Origin: Bradyrhizobium sp. SK17
GTDB lineage: Bacteria > Pseudomonadota > Alphaproteobacteria > Rhizobiales > Xanthobacteraceae
Direction: 5' to 3'
DNA: 64,000 nucleotides
Assembly (NCBI RefSeq): GCF_002831585.1
Contig: NZ_CP025113.1
Location: forward strand, 1,426,001 to 1,490,000
The notes below the pieces were generated by a model. The model worked only from the letters and a program-made list of their open reading frames with translations, ran no database searches and was not told the DNA's origin. Below are positions 28,752 to 38,868 of this stretch, one piece after another (positions within the stretch are counted from its first letter, which is position 1; each line of letters starts with the position of its first letter). The position numbers were made by a program, and so were the translations under genes.

Positions 28752-29966
28752 ATGACCGATACAGTGACCACGACAGCCGTGCCTGGCGCCAATGCGCTGG
28801 TCGAAAAGGTTCCGCTCGAGACCTATGTGCCGCCGGCCAAGCCGTCGCTGATCGGTCTGTCGCGCGCCGAGATATCGGATCGCCTGGCCGAGATCGGCGT
28901 GCAGGCGTCGCAGCGCAAGATGCGCACCCAGCAGCTCTGGAACTGGATGTATTTCCGCGGCGCCAAGAGTTTTGCCGAGATGACCAACGTCTCGAAGGAC
29001 ATGCGCGCCGAACTCGAGAAGCATTTTACCGTCGACCGTCCGGAGGTGGTCGCCGAGCAGATCTCCAATGACGGCACCCGCAAATGGCTGCTGCGGCTGC
29101 CGAGCGGCGACAAGGTCGAGCGCGCGCACGAGGTCGAGTGCGTCTACATCCCCGAGACCGATCGCGGCACGCTGTGCGTTTCCTCGCAGGTCGGCTGCAC
29201 GCTGAACTGCTCGTTCTGCCACACCGGCACGCAGCGGCTGGTGCGCAACCTCACTGCCGGCGAGATCGTCGGCCAGGTCATGGTGGCGCGCGACCGGCTC
29301 AACGACTGGGCCGATCGCGAGGACGGCAGCCGCCGCGTCACCAACATCGTGATGATGGGGATGGGCGAGCCGCTCTACAATTTCGACGCGGTGCGCGATG
29401 CGCTGCTGATCGTGGGCGACAATGAAGGCATCGGCATTTCGCGCCGCCGCATCACGTTGTCGACCTCGGGCGTGGTGCCGAACATCAAGCGCACCGGCGA
29501 GGAGATCGGCGTGATGCTCGCGATCTCGCTGCATGCGGTGCGCGACGAATTGCGCAACGAGCTGGTGCCGCTGAACCGCAAATATCCGATCAAGGAGCTG
29601 TTGCAGGCTTGCCGCGACTATCCCGGCGCCTCGAACGCGCGCCGCATCACCTTCGAATATGTGATGCTCAAGGGCGTCAACGATTCGCTCGATGACGCCA
29701 AGCTGCTGGTGAAGCTGCTCAAGGGCATTCCGGCCAAGATCAACCTGATCCCGTTCAATCCGTGGCCGGGCACCGCCTATGAGTGCTCCGACTGGGAGCA
29801 GATCGAGAAATTCTCCGAATACATCTTCAACGCCGGCTATTCCTCGCCGGTGCGCACGCCGCGCGGCCGCGACATTCTCGCCGCCTGCGGCCAGCTCAAG
29901 TCGGAGACCGAAAAGCTCTCCGCCCGCGAGCGCCAGGCGCTGCGCGCGATGGCGATGACGGATTGA
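28752..29966 (+). CDS. rlmN: 23S rRNA (adenine2503-C2)-methyltransferase
   Basis: A 404-residue radical-SAM enzyme that methylates C2 of A2503 in 23S rRNA and A37 in some tRNAs. The [4Fe-4S] motif CTLNCSFC lies near residue 155. GMGEPLYNF follows, and the second catalytic cysteine is in ILAACGQLK near the C-terminus. The length and all family blocks are normal. It is encoded downstream of the IalB gene. Confidence 0.97.
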   Translation: MTDTVTTTAVPGANALVEKVPLETYVPPAKPSLIGLSRAEISDRLAEIGVQASQRKMRTQQLWNWMYFRGAKSFAEMTNVSKDMRAELEKHFTVDRPEVVAEQISNDGTRKWLLRLPSGDKVERAHEVECVYIPETDRGTLCVSSQVGCTLNCSFCHTGTQRLVRNLTAGEIVGQVMVARDRLNDWADREDGSRRVTNIVMMGMGEPLYNFDAVRDALLIVGDNEGIGISRRRITLSTSGVVPNIKRTGEEIGVMLAISLHAVRDELRNELVPLNRKYPIKELLQACRDYPGASNARRITFEYVMLKGVNDSLDDAKLLVKLLKGIPAKINLIPFNPWPGTAYECSDWEQIEKFSEYIFNAGYSSPVRTPRGRDILAACGQLKSETEKLSARERQALRAMAMTD

Positions 29967-29994
29967 GTGTTGTGAGCGGCAGCGCTCTCCACAA

Positions 29995-30079
29995 CGTCAT
30001 TGCGAGCGAAGCGAAGCAATCCATGTCCGAGCTTGCTGAGCCATGGATTGCTTCGTCGCTATCGCTCCTCGCAATGACG
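29995..30079. repeat. CGTCATTGCGAG palindromic repeat, copy 2
   Basis: An 85-bp inverted repeat beginning CGTCATTGCGAGCGAAGCGA and ending TCGCTCCTCGCAATGACG, with paired AAGCAATCCATG/CATGGATTGCTT inside. It belongs to the same family as the copies at 11717 and 35909. Confidence 0.9.
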
Positions 30080-30092
30080 GGAGACCGGTAGC

Positions 30093-30578
30093 ATGGCCCT
30101 GATCGGCCGTCTGTTCGTCGTCGCGTTCGGCTTCCTGCTGGCCTGCTTCGTGGCTGGACTCATCGTGGTGGTCGCGGTGCTGTATCCCGAGATCAGCGAT
30201 TTCGGCGGCGAGATCGACCAGAGCGCGATCAATATCGTGCTTGGCTTCGGCTTCATTTTCATTTCCGGCTTTGCGCTGTTGCCGGCGCTGATCGTGGTGC
30301 TGATCACAGAGGCGTTCTACATCAGGAGCGTGCTGGCCTATGCGATCGGTGGCGCGATCGTCGGCGCCGCCTGCTATCTAGGCCTGGTTCCGTTCGATCC
30401 CGACATGATGCAATTCCACGGCATCGTGCGCCGGCACATGGAGATCATGACCGGCGCCGGCATCGTCGCGGGTTTGGTGTACTGGCTGATCGCCGGCCGC
30501 ACCGCCGGTGCCTGGCGCGAGCCGCGGCGCCCGTTACCGCCGCCCCCGCCATTGCCGTCGCAATCGCCGCAGCCGTGA
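30093..30578 (+). CDS. Hypothetical four-helix membrane protein
   Basis: A 161-residue protein with four hydrophobic segments, at about 5-28, 50-72, 78-97 and 118-136. A proline-rich C-terminal tail (PLPPPPPLPSQ) follows. I recognise no named family. It sits just after the palindromic repeat, with GGGAGA upstream of its ATG, and a PAP2 gene follows in the same direction. Its coding bias is like that of its neighbours. Confidence 0.75.
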   Translation: MALIGRLFVVAFGFLLACFVAGLIVVVAVLYPEISDFGGEIDQSAINIVLGFGFIFISGFALLPALIVVLITEAFYIRSVLAYAIGGAIVGAACYLGLVPFDPDMMQFHGIVRRHMEIMTGAGIVAGLVYWLIAGRTAGAWREPRRPLPPPPPLPSQSPQP

Positions 30579-30617
30579 TGCTTCCCATGCCCTCCCGCCT
30601 CGGCTAAACCGCGCGCC

Positions 30618-31397
30618 ATGAACCGGACCGGACTTTTCATTGCGCTGGCGCTCGCGCTCGTCGTCGGCATCCTGTTCGGGATCTATCCCGAACTCGACCT
30701 GAAGCTGGCGGCGCTGTTCTACGATGCCGCGCAGAACACCTTCCCCGTCAAGCTCGACGCGGTGGCGCAGTTCGCGCGCGACGCGGCGATGTGGATCGCC
30801 TGGGCGTTGGTGCTGCCGGCGATCGTGACCATCGTCTGGAAATTCATCCGGCCCGACCGGCCGATGCTGATGTCGGGCCGCGCCGCGGTGTTCCTGCTCG
30901 CCACGATGCTGCTCTCGGCCGGCGTGCTCACCAACTTCACCTTCAAGAATTACTGGGGCCGGCCGCGGCCGGTGTTCGTGACGCAGTTCGGCGGCGATTT
31001 GCAATTCATGCCGTGGTGGGACCCGCGTGGCGGCTGCCCGCGCAACTGCTCGTTCTTCTCGGGCGAGGGCGCCACCGCGTTCTGGACCTATGCGCCGGCG
31101 GCGCTGACGCCCCCGGCCTGGCGGCCGCTGGCCTTTGCCGGGGCCACCGTGTTCGGTGTCGTCACCAGCGGGCTTCGGATGGCGTTTGGCGGGCATTTCT
31201 TCACCGATGTGGCGATCGCCGGCCTGGTGTCCTTCCTGGTGGTCTGGCTGCTCTATGCGCTGATCTACCGCTGGGCCTCGACCCGCGTCACCGACGAGCA
31301 GGTCGATGCGGCGCTCACTCGGCTCGCGATGCCCGGCTACCGCTGGATGCAGCGCTGGCGCCGCGGCCAGGCCGAGCCGGCCAAGCCGGAAGCCTGA
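30618..31397 (+). CDS. Phosphatase PAP2 family protein with H-to-E change in motif 2
   Basis: A 259-residue membrane protein with about six helices. PAP2 motif 1 is KNYWGRPRP (K110 to P118) and motif 3 is RMAFGGHFFTD with R187, H193 and D197. Motif 2, normally PSGH, reads FSGEG (147-151), so the histidine that normally acts as general acid is Glu150. Such variants occur in some lipid phosphatases of this family. The likely substrate is an undecaprenyl, lipid A or other lipid phosphate, acted on at the periplasmic face, but this is not proven. Confidence 0.85.
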   Translation: MNRTGLFIALALALVVGILFGIYPELDLKLAALFYDAAQNTFPVKLDAVAQFARDAAMWIAWALVLPAIVTIVWKFIRPDRPMLMSGRAAVFLLATMLLSAGVLTNFTFKNYWGRPRPVFVTQFGGDLQFMPWWDPRGGCPRNCSFFSGEGATAFWTYAPAALTPPAWRPLAFAGATVFGVVTSGLRMAFGGHFFTDVAIAGLVSFLVVWLLYALIYRWASTRVTDEQVDAALTRLAMPGYRWMQRWRRGQAEPAKPEA

Positions 31398-31428
31398 TTA
31401 AAGGCGTGCCCCGCCTTCCGAAATTTGA

Positions 31429-32814
<1,386 letters not shown>

Positions 32815-32842
32815 GCTGGGTTAGTCGCGCCGCACACTTGCT

Positions 32843-32964
32843 GTCGTCCCGGCGAAGGCCGGGACCTATAACCACGACCGTCAATTGTTGCGTAACGTTG
32901 GGGCCACAGCTCGCCTTAGCGACAACTCCCTGTGGTTATGGGTCCCTGCTTTCGCAGGGACGAC
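32843..32964. repeat. GTCGTCCCGGCGAAGGCC palindromic repeat, copy A
   Basis: A 122-bp element. The left end GTCGTCCCGGCGAAGGCCGG pairs with the right end CCCTGCTTTCGCAGGGACGAC; the inner parts contain ATAACCAC/GTGGTTAT. It matches the copy at 59062-59179 and half-copies at 17897 and 54955. It lies between the convergent argG and tetR genes. Confidence 0.85.
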
Positions 32965-32982
32965 GTGGGGAGAGAGCTGGAC

Positions 32983-33573
32983 TTACTTCACCCTGAGCGC
33001 ATCCAGCAGCGAGCCGAACGCGCGCGCGTATTCTGTGCCGGTCTTGCCGATATCGGGCCCCGCTGACACCGCGACCGCCGCTTCCGTCACCGCACCCAGC
33101 AACAGCCGCGCCAGGGGCTCGATCGGCTGCTGCGCGATCACACCGGCATCCATCGCGGCCGCCAGCGCGAGTGGAAACTTGCCGCCGAAATGCTTGGCGT
33201 CGATCTCGCGCCAGCGCTCCCAGCCGAGTACGGCCGGGCCGTCGCGCAAGATGATCTGACCGGTCGGGCCCTTCGCGCATGCCGCGAAATAGCCCTGCGT
33301 GCCGGCCGCCATCGCCGCCAGCGGATCGTTCTCGGCGCGCGAGATGCGGTCGAGATCGGCGACCAGATCGATCGACACCTGTTCGAACACCGCCTCGAAC
33401 ACCGCCTCTTTCGTCGCGAAGTGATGATAAACCGCGCCTTTTGCAACCCGCGCGCCGCTCGCGATGTCGTCCATCGTCGCGGCCGCAAAGCCGCGCTCGC
33501 CAAAGATGCGGCGCGCCGCCTTGACGATCGCGGCTCTGGTCTTCTCGCGCCGTTCGGCCTGGGTTGCCATCAC
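32983..33573 (-). CDS. TetR family transcriptional regulator
   Basis: A 196-residue repressor with the TetR N-terminal HTH: RRIFGERGFAAATMDDIASG near 22-41 and AKGAVYHHFATKEAVFEAVF near 45-64. The C-terminal ligand-binding part is helical and variable. It is divergent from the NTF2-like gene, and a symmetric set of half-sites lies in the 93-base gap, so it probably represses itself and that gene. The ligand is unknown. Confidence 0.93.
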   Translation of the reverse strand: MMATQAERREKTRAAIVKAARRIFGERGFAAATMDDIASGARVAKGAVYHHFATKEAVFEAVFEQVSIDLVADLDRISRAENDPLAAMAAGTQGYFAACAKGPTGQIILRDGPAVLGWERWREIDAKHFGGKFPLALAAAMDAGVIAQQPIEPLARLLLGAVTEAAVAVSAGPDIGKTGTEYARAFGSLLDALRVK

Positions 33574-33624
33574 CCATCTCTAACCCAGGTTCCGCAGCAG
33601 CGCCAGTTGACTTACAGACTATCA

Positions 33625-33652
33625 GTCGGTAAATACCGACCACCAGTCGGTA
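33625..33652. promoter_or_regulatory. Probable TetR operator
   Basis: GTCGGTA-AA-TACCGAC (33625-33640) is a perfect inverted repeat. The second arm TACCGAC (33634-33640) also pairs with a further GTCGGTA at 33646-33652 across CACCA. Three alternating half-sites lie between the divergent tetR and NTF2-like starts. Many TetR-family operators have GTCGGT-type half-sites, and the position would block both promoters. Direct binding is inferred. Confidence 0.7.
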
Positions 33653-33666
33653 AATGGAGATGGCAG

Positions 33667-34032
33667 ATGCCCTCACTCAAAACGCTGCAAGCCTTCGCTG
33701 ACACGGTCGAGGCCAACGACCATGTCGGCGCGATCAGGAACTTCTACTCGACCGATGCCCGCACCCAGGAGAATGACGGCGAATGGCGCGCCGGCCGCGA
33801 GGCGCTGGCGGCGCGCGAGGCGGCCGTGCTCGCGGCAGTCTCCGGCGTCAAGACCACCCGGCTCGGGCCGCTGCTGCTCGACGGCGACCATTCGGCGATC
33901 TGCTGGCGGTTCGAATTCACCGGCAAGGACGGCAAGGTCCGCAGCATGGAGGAGGTCGCCTGGCAAACCTGGCGCGGCGAGGAGCTGGTCGAGGAGCGCT
34001 TCTTCTACGATCCGCAGCAGATGGCGCGCTGA
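33667..34032 (+). CDS. SnoaL/NTF2-like domain protein
   Basis: A 121-residue protein with an NTF2-like cone fold pattern: an N-terminal helix, AIRNFYSTDARTQEN near 22-36, and C-terminal strands AICWRFEFTGKDGK and EEVAWQTWRGEELVEERFFYD. Members include small ketosteroid-isomerase-like enzymes and binding proteins; the substrate is unknown. It is divergent from tetR, whose operator lies just upstream, so it is the obvious regulated target. Confidence 0.85.
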   Translation: MPSLKTLQAFADTVEANDHVGAIRNFYSTDARTQENDGEWRAGREALAAREAAVLAAVSGVKTTRLGPLLLDGDHSAICWRFEFTGKDGKVRSMEEVAWQTWRGEELVEERFFYDPQQMAR

Positions 34033-34144
34033 CCGGCCGCCGGCCGTTGCGGCAATACGTCCCGGCGCCGCCTCATTGCGGCGTCATCCCCCGGCACTAG
34101 CCTCCGCCCCCGCGCGCAGCATGCGCAAGGGCGGAGCATCGAAC

Positions 34145-35902
34145 ATGATCAAGTCTATCACCGGCGTGGCCGTCACGCTCTTGTTGTCGGCCGTGCCGGC
34201 GCTTGCCCAGACCATCTATCCGATCGATCGGGCCGATATCCTCGCGGGCGCGAAATTCGACTTCAAGGTCGAGCTGCCCGGCATGGTCGATCAGGCCAGG
34301 CTGAAGGTGACGCTGAACGGAGCGGACTACACCGCGGTGTTCGGCCAAAGCGGCACCTTCACCGCGCGCGAGGCCGGCAAGGAGCAATCGGCACTGATAC
34401 TGCGCGATGTCTCGCTCGCCACGCCCGGCCCGGTCACCGTCGAGGTCAGCGACGGCACCCAGACCCGCACCGTGACGTGGACCGTCTACGACACTGGCGC
34501 GCGCAAGGCGAAGAACGTGATCCTGTTCATCGGCGACGGGATGTCGCCGGCGCATCGCGTCGCCGCACGGCTGCTGTCCAAGGGGATCGCCGAAGGCAAG
34601 AGCCGCGGCAAGCTCGCGATCGACGACATGCCGCATATGGCGCTGGTCGCGACCGCAGGCTCGGATTCGATCATCACTGACTCCGCAAATGCCGCGAGCG
34701 CCTACGCCACCGGCCACAAGGCCGCGGTCAATGCGCTCGGCGTGTATGCCGATCGGACGCCCGATCCGCTCGACGATCCCAGGGTCGAGACCATTGCGCG
34801 CCTTGCCAAACGCCAGGCCGGCCTCGCCGTCGGCATCGTCACCAACACCGAGGTCGAGGATGCGACGCCGGCGGCGATGGTCGCGCATACCCGCCGCCGC
34901 GCTGCCTATGACGCGATCGTCGCGCAGTATTTCGACGCCAGGCCCGACGTGCTGATGGGCGGCGGCTCCGCGAACTTCCTGCCGCAATCCGCGGCCGGAT
35001 CGAAGCGCAAGGACGAGGTCGATTATCTCGCGCGCTTCCGCGCCGCCGGCTATCCGATTGCGACCACCGCAGGCGAGCTCAACACGCTGGCCGAGAAGCC
35101 GGAGACGCGGCGGTTGCTCGGCCTGTTCGCCACCGGCAACATGGACGGCGTGCTCGACCGCAAGTTCCTCAAGGGCGGCGGTGTCAGGAAATTCCCCGAG
35201 CAGCCCGACCTGACCGAGCAGGTCAAAGCTGCGCTCGATATTCTTGCGAGGCACGAGTCCGGCTTCTTCCTGATGGTCGAGTCCGGCCTGATCGACAAAT
35301 ACGCTCATCTGCTCGACATGGAGCGCGCAGTCTACGACACCATCATGCTCGACAATGCGGTGCGGCTGGCGAAGGACTGGGCGAAAGCGCGCGGCGACGA
35401 CACGCTGATCCTGGTCGTGGCCGACCATAACCATCCGAACAGCCTGGTCGGCACCATCAATGACGACATGACCGCGACGCCCAACGTGCCGCTGCGCGAG
35501 CGCGTCGGCGTCTACGAGAAGGCCGGCTTCCCGAACTACCCGGCGCCCGATGCCGAGGGCTATCCGTCACGCGTCGATGTCTCCAGGCGGCTTGCGATCT
35601 TCTCGGCCAGCCTGCCGGATCACTACGAGACGTTGCGTCCCAAGCTCGACGATCCGAACGAGCCGACCGTGAAGGGCGATCAGGCCGACACCTTCAAGGC
35701 CAACGACAAGTACAAGGACGTTCCCGGCGTCGCGCTGCGCTTCGGCAATCTGCCGGCGATGATCGGCGCCAGCGTGCATTCCGGCGAGGACGTCATCCTC
35801 ACCGCGACCGGGCCGGGCAGCGAGCGGGTCCACGGCTCGATGGACAATACCGAGGTGTTTCGCGTGATGGTCGAGGCGCTGGGACTGGGTCTGGGGAAGT
35901 GA
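34145..35902 (+). CDS. Secreted alkaline phosphatase (PhoA superfamily)
   Basis: A 585-residue exported phosphomonoesterase. The signal peptide is MIKSITGVAVTLLLSAVPALAQ, cleaved after ALA, and a short beta-rich region (about 25-120) precedes the catalytic domain. FIGDGMSPAH begins that domain, the nucleophile serine is in TDSANAASAYATGHK, and metal ligands lie in ESGLIDKYAH and VVADHNH. The start was chosen at the signal peptide, since a much longer open frame overlaps the NTF2-like gene. It is not closely related to the phoD enzyme at 21-23 kb. Confidence 0.92.
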   Translation: MIKSITGVAVTLLLSAVPALAQTIYPIDRADILAGAKFDFKVELPGMVDQARLKVTLNGADYTAVFGQSGTFTAREAGKEQSALILRDVSLATPGPVTVEVSDGTQTRTVTWTVYDTGARKAKNVILFIGDGMSPAHRVAARLLSKGIAEGKSRGKLAIDDMPHMALVATAGSDSIITDSANAASAYATGHKAAVNALGVYADRTPDPLDDPRVETIARLAKRQAGLAVGIVTNTEVEDATPAAMVAHTRRRAAYDAIVAQYFDARPDVLMGGGSANFLPQSAAGSKRKDEVDYLARFRAAGYPIATTAGELNTLAEKPETRRLLGLFATGNMDGVLDRKFLKGGGVRKFPEQPDLTEQVKAALDILARHESGFFLMVESGLIDKYAHLLDMERAVYDTIMLDNAVRLAKDWAKARGDDTLILVVADHNHPNSLVGTINDDMTATPNVPLRERVGVYEKAGFPNYPAPDAEGYPSRVDVSRRLAIFSASLPDHYETLRPKLDDPNEPTVKGDQADTFKANDKYKDVPGVALRFGNLPAMIGASVHSGEDVILTATGPGSERVHGSMDNTEVFRVMVEALGLGLGK

Positions 35903-35908
35903 CCTTGC

Positions 35909-35993
35909 CGTCATTGCGAGCGAAGCGAAGCAATCCATCGCACCGCAAGCGGAGAAGTGGATTGCTTCGTCGCTGACGCTCCTCGCAATGACG
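35909..35993. repeat. CGTCATTGCGAG palindromic repeat, copy 3
   Basis: An 85-bp inverted repeat beginning CGTCATTGCGAGCGAAGCGA and ending GACGCTCCTCGCAATGACG. It starts seven bases after the phosphatase stop codon and matches the copies at 11717 and 29995. Confidence 0.9.
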
Positions 35994-36040
35994 AGGATGG
36001 TAAGCTTGGCCTGCTGGCGTGTGCTGCAAGCCCCCATCAA

Positions 36041-36070
36041 AAAATGGCCGGGATCGCTCCCGGCCATTTT
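36041..36070. terminator. Strong bidirectional terminator
   Basis: A perfect 13-bp stem, AAAATGGCCGGGA with TCCCGGCCATTTT, closes a TCGC loop. The A/T flanks make it work in both directions, fitting its place between the convergent phosphatase and ompA genes. Confidence 0.9.
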
Positions 36071-36092
36071 CGTTTCGTGATGTCTCGCCGGC

Positions 36093-38318
36093 TCAGCGCG
36101 GCGCGGCGGAGGCGGTGCCGCCGTTGAGCAGCGGTGTGATGCGGCGGACGGTGACGCGCCGGTTGATGCGGCTCGGTCCGTCGGTCTGCTCCTTCAGATA
36201 TTGCGAGCCGTAACCCTGCGAGGTCAGGTTCTCGGCCGGCACGCCGAACTGCTGCGTCAGCAGCTCGGCGGCGGATTGCGCACGACGATCGGACAGCGAC
36301 AGATTGTCGGTGTCGTTGCCGGTCGCGTCCGTATGGCCTTCGATCAGGAATACCTCGCGCGGATTGCGCTGGATGGCCCGGTTGAGGCCGTCGGCGATCA
36401 CTTGCAGCCTCGCCGCCTGATCCGGCGGGATGGTCCACGATCCGGAGTCGAAGTTGATCGTGTTGAGGTCGATGCTCGGCATCTGCATGCGGACATTGGG
36501 GCTGTAGCGGATCTCTTCAAGCGAGTAGCGCCGATCGATCCGCTGCACCGGCGGAGCCTCCATGGTCTCGTAGATCACGTCCGGCGACGCGTCCTGAGCG
36601 TCGACGATGTAGCGATCATAGGGAATGTTGACCACCGGCGGCGGGACGTCGACATAGAATCCGCCGACCGCCCGCGGATCGCGATAGCTGTTGTCGATGA
36701 TGACGAGCTCGCGCCCGCCGGGATCCCTACGGATCCGGCGCAGCATCTGGCCGTCGGCACCGACCACCGTGATGATCTGGCTGCCGTCGGGACGGACCAC
36801 GATGGTGCGGGTTTCGCCGCCGATCGTCTCGGTGCGGATGTCACGCGCGCCGTAGCGGAAGCGATAGACGTCGTCGCCGCGCACATAGGCTTGGCCGCTC
36901 GGGTCGCGGATGATGACGCGGTCCGGCTCGGTGTAGATGGTGCGGCCGTCTTCGACCACTTCCTGCCGCTGGCCGCGCAGGTCGGCGATGCTGCCGCCGA
37001 TGATGGCGCCAGCCACCACGCCGACACCGACCGCGGCACCGATGGCGAGCGGCTTGATGTTGTCATGGCGCGGCGGCGGCGGCAGCGGCGCAGTCACTGC
37101 TGGCGCGGTCCGGAAGGCAGGCGCGACCGTCGGCGGGGCGTATTGCGCACGGCCGGGCGGCGGCGTTGCGGCTGCGGAGCCGGGGACGACCGTCGGAGCC
37201 GGGGCCCCGCCCATCGCGGCGGCCGCTGCCGGAGGCACGCCGGGCGCCGTGGCCGGGCGTCCCGCCTGAGCCGGAGCCGGAGCGGGTGTCGCGCCAGGTG
37301 CGCCCATTGCGGCGCCCGGGGTCGCAGGCGTTCCGGGCGGTGTCGCCGGACGTCCCTGCTGACCGGGGGCAGGCGGAGTCGGTGTCGCAGCGGGTGCGGC
37401 CGGCGTAGTTGCGGCCGGTGGCGCACCAGGCCGGGCTCCTGCTGCGGGAGGCGTCGTTGCCGAAGGTGGGGGCGTTGTGGGAGTGGTCGCTGCGGGCGGC
37501 GTGCCCGGCGGTTCCTTGGCTCCACCCGGACGTTCGCCGCCCGGGCGCCCGCCACCGGGACGCTCGCCACCGGGACGTTCGCCGCGTTGACGCTCGGCGG
37601 GCGCTGGTGCCGTGGCTCCCGGCGTTGCAGGTGCGGCCGGCGTCGGCGTCGCAGCCGCGGGCGGCGTGCCGGGGCGCGCGGCCGGAGCGACGGCACCCGG
37701 TGCAGCTCCCGGTACCGGCGTCGGCGGGGTGTGCGCGGGCGCTGCGGCGGGCGGCGGCGGGGTCGGCGTGGGGTGTGCGGGAGCTGCGGCCGGCGGTGGC
37801 GTCACAGGCTTGGCTGCGGGTGGCTCGGGCCGCGCGGGCGCCGCGGCCGGCGGCGGTGCTGCGGGGCGTGCTGCGGGCGGTTCGGGCCGTGCCGGAGCTG
37901 CCGGCGGCGTCGGATGCGCGGGGGCAGCCGCGGGCGGCGGAGGCGGAGCGGGGCGCGCTGGCGCGGCCGCGGGCGGAGCCGGCGGCGTCGGGTGCGGAGG
38001 AGCTGCCGCAGGCGGCGGGGGCGGTGGGGTCGGACGCGCTGGCGCTGCGGCCGGCGGCGGAGCGGGATGCGCGGGTGGCGCGGCGGCGGGTGGTGGCGCC
38101 TGCGGGTGCGGCGCGGCTGCTGGCGGTGCCGGATGTGCGGGTGCGCCCGGCGCGGGGCGTTCCGGCCGCGGCTTCGGCTTTCCGTCAGGTCCGGTTTCTT
38201 CCTTTGGCTGCGCTTGTGCGACGACCAGCGGCGAGGTTTGTGCGTGCGACGCTGAAGTGGCGAACTGCATCACCGTCAGCGCAGTCGTGGCAAGCAGCAC
38301 GAGACGAAGCTTTGTCAT
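36093..38318 (-). CDS. OmpA family protein with a long Pro/Ala-rich region
   Basis: A 741-residue envelope protein. An N-terminal signal peptide (MTKLRLVLLATTALTVMQ to SHAQ) is followed by about 350 residues rich in Pro and Ala with repeated PPPAAAPA-type units (roughly 35-400). A hydrophobic Gly/Ala segment, AIGAAVGVGVVAGAIIGG, comes next, and the C-terminal 110 residues are an OmpA-like peptidoglycan-binding domain with EGHTDATGNDTDN and LSDRRAQSAAELL. The protein probably anchors to the cell wall, with the repeat acting as an extended spacer. Start at 38318 fits the signal peptide; a longer frame does not. Confidence 0.9.
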   Translation of the reverse strand: MTKLRLVLLATTALTVMQFATSASHAQTSPLVVAQAQPKEETGPDGKPKPRPERPAPGAPAHPAPPAAAPHPQAPPPAAAPPAHPAPPPAAAPARPTPPPPPPAAAPPHPTPPAPPAAAPARPAPPPPPAAAPAHPTPPAAPARPEPPAARPAAPPPAAAPARPEPPAAKPVTPPPAAAPAHPTPTPPPPAAAPAHTPPTPVPGAAPGAVAPAARPGTPPAAATPTPAAPATPGATAPAPAERQRGERPGGERPGGGRPGGERPGGAKEPPGTPPAATTPTTPPPSATTPPAAGARPGAPPAATTPAAPAATPTPPAPGQQGRPATPPGTPATPGAAMGAPGATPAPAPAQAGRPATAPGVPPAAAAAMGGAPAPTVVPGSAAATPPPGRAQYAPPTVAPAFRTAPAVTAPLPPPPRHDNIKPLAIGAAVGVGVVAGAIIGGSIADLRGQRQEVVEDGRTIYTEPDRVIIRDPSGQAYVRGDDVYRFRYGARDIRTETIGGETRTIVVRPDGSQIITVVGADGQMLRRIRRDPGGRELVIIDNSYRDPRAVGGFYVDVPPPVVNIPYDRYIVDAQDASPDVIYETMEAPPVQRIDRRYSLEEIRYSPNVRMQMPSIDLNTINFDSGSWTIPPDQAARLQVIADGLNRAIQRNPREVFLIEGHTDATGNDTDNLSLSDRRAQSAAELLTQQFGVPAENLTSQGYGSQYLKEQTDGPSRINRRVTVRRITPLLNGGTASAAPR

Positions 38319-38480
38319 GGTCTTTGGAGTCCCCGGCGGAAAAGTCTGGGCAGGAAGGAAACAGAGAGCCGAACAATTCGGCAGCACGATGAATTGCCAG
38401 CCGTTGGGCCGGATTGTGGCGAGCGCCGAATCATCGGCCAAGTTTATTTCGACATTGTAACGGGTTGCATGCGCGTCTGT

Positions 38481-38783
38481 TCACGACGCATTCAGAAGAA
38501 ACGCTTGGACACACTTGCAATCGACGAGGAACTGCGGCGCGCCGGTGTCTCGCCGGGTGGCGGGTCGATCTGTCGCAGGCGGCGGGCGGGGTGCCGCGGC
38601 CGGTCCGCGCAGCGATGATTCGTCGGGGGTCTTGCCGGGCAATTCGTCCGGCCGCGGCGGCTCGCCGGGTTCGCGCACCGGCGGCGGAATTTCCGGCTGC
38701 GGGTTGCCCGGCGGAACCCCCGGGGGTGGCTCGCTCGGCGTGCCCGGTGTGGCCGGCGGAATCTCCGGAGGCTCGATCGGCAT
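38481..38783 (-). CDS. Small Pro-rich hypothetical protein
   Basis: A 100-residue frame beginning MPIEPPEIPPATPG, with Pro, Gly and Glu making up most of the first 75 residues. Regular motifs such as PPGVPPGNPQPEIPPP and EPGEPPRPDELPGKTPDE point to a real short protein. It is on the same strand as the VOC gene upstream and ompA downstream. There is no signal peptide and no domain I recognise. The start is chosen at the first Met before the Pro-rich part; AAGGG lies about 11 bases upstream. Confidence 0.5.
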   Translation of the reverse strand: MPIEPPEIPPATPGTPSEPPPGVPPGNPQPEIPPPVREPGEPPRPDELPGKTPDESSLRGPAAAPRPPPATDRPATRRDTGAPQFLVDCKCVQAFLLNAS

Positions 38784-38868
38784 TGTATCGAGCCCTTGCG
38801 TCGCGTCGTGCACGTTGATCGCTCCGTTGGGATGCGAAGCGACAACGGACCGCGTGCTGGGGCGTTCC

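Noticed and set aside
37000..38200. Repeated short units that might be read as a CRISPR-like or tandem DNA array
   Set aside because: The units are irregular Pro/Ala codon repeats inside a coding frame, without equal spacing or constant repeats, so they are protein low complexity.
36201..38255. A 684-codon open frame opposite the ompA repeat region
   Set aside because: It is antisense to Pro/Ala codons, giving Arg/Gly/Cys-rich nonsense, and has no domain or signal peptide.
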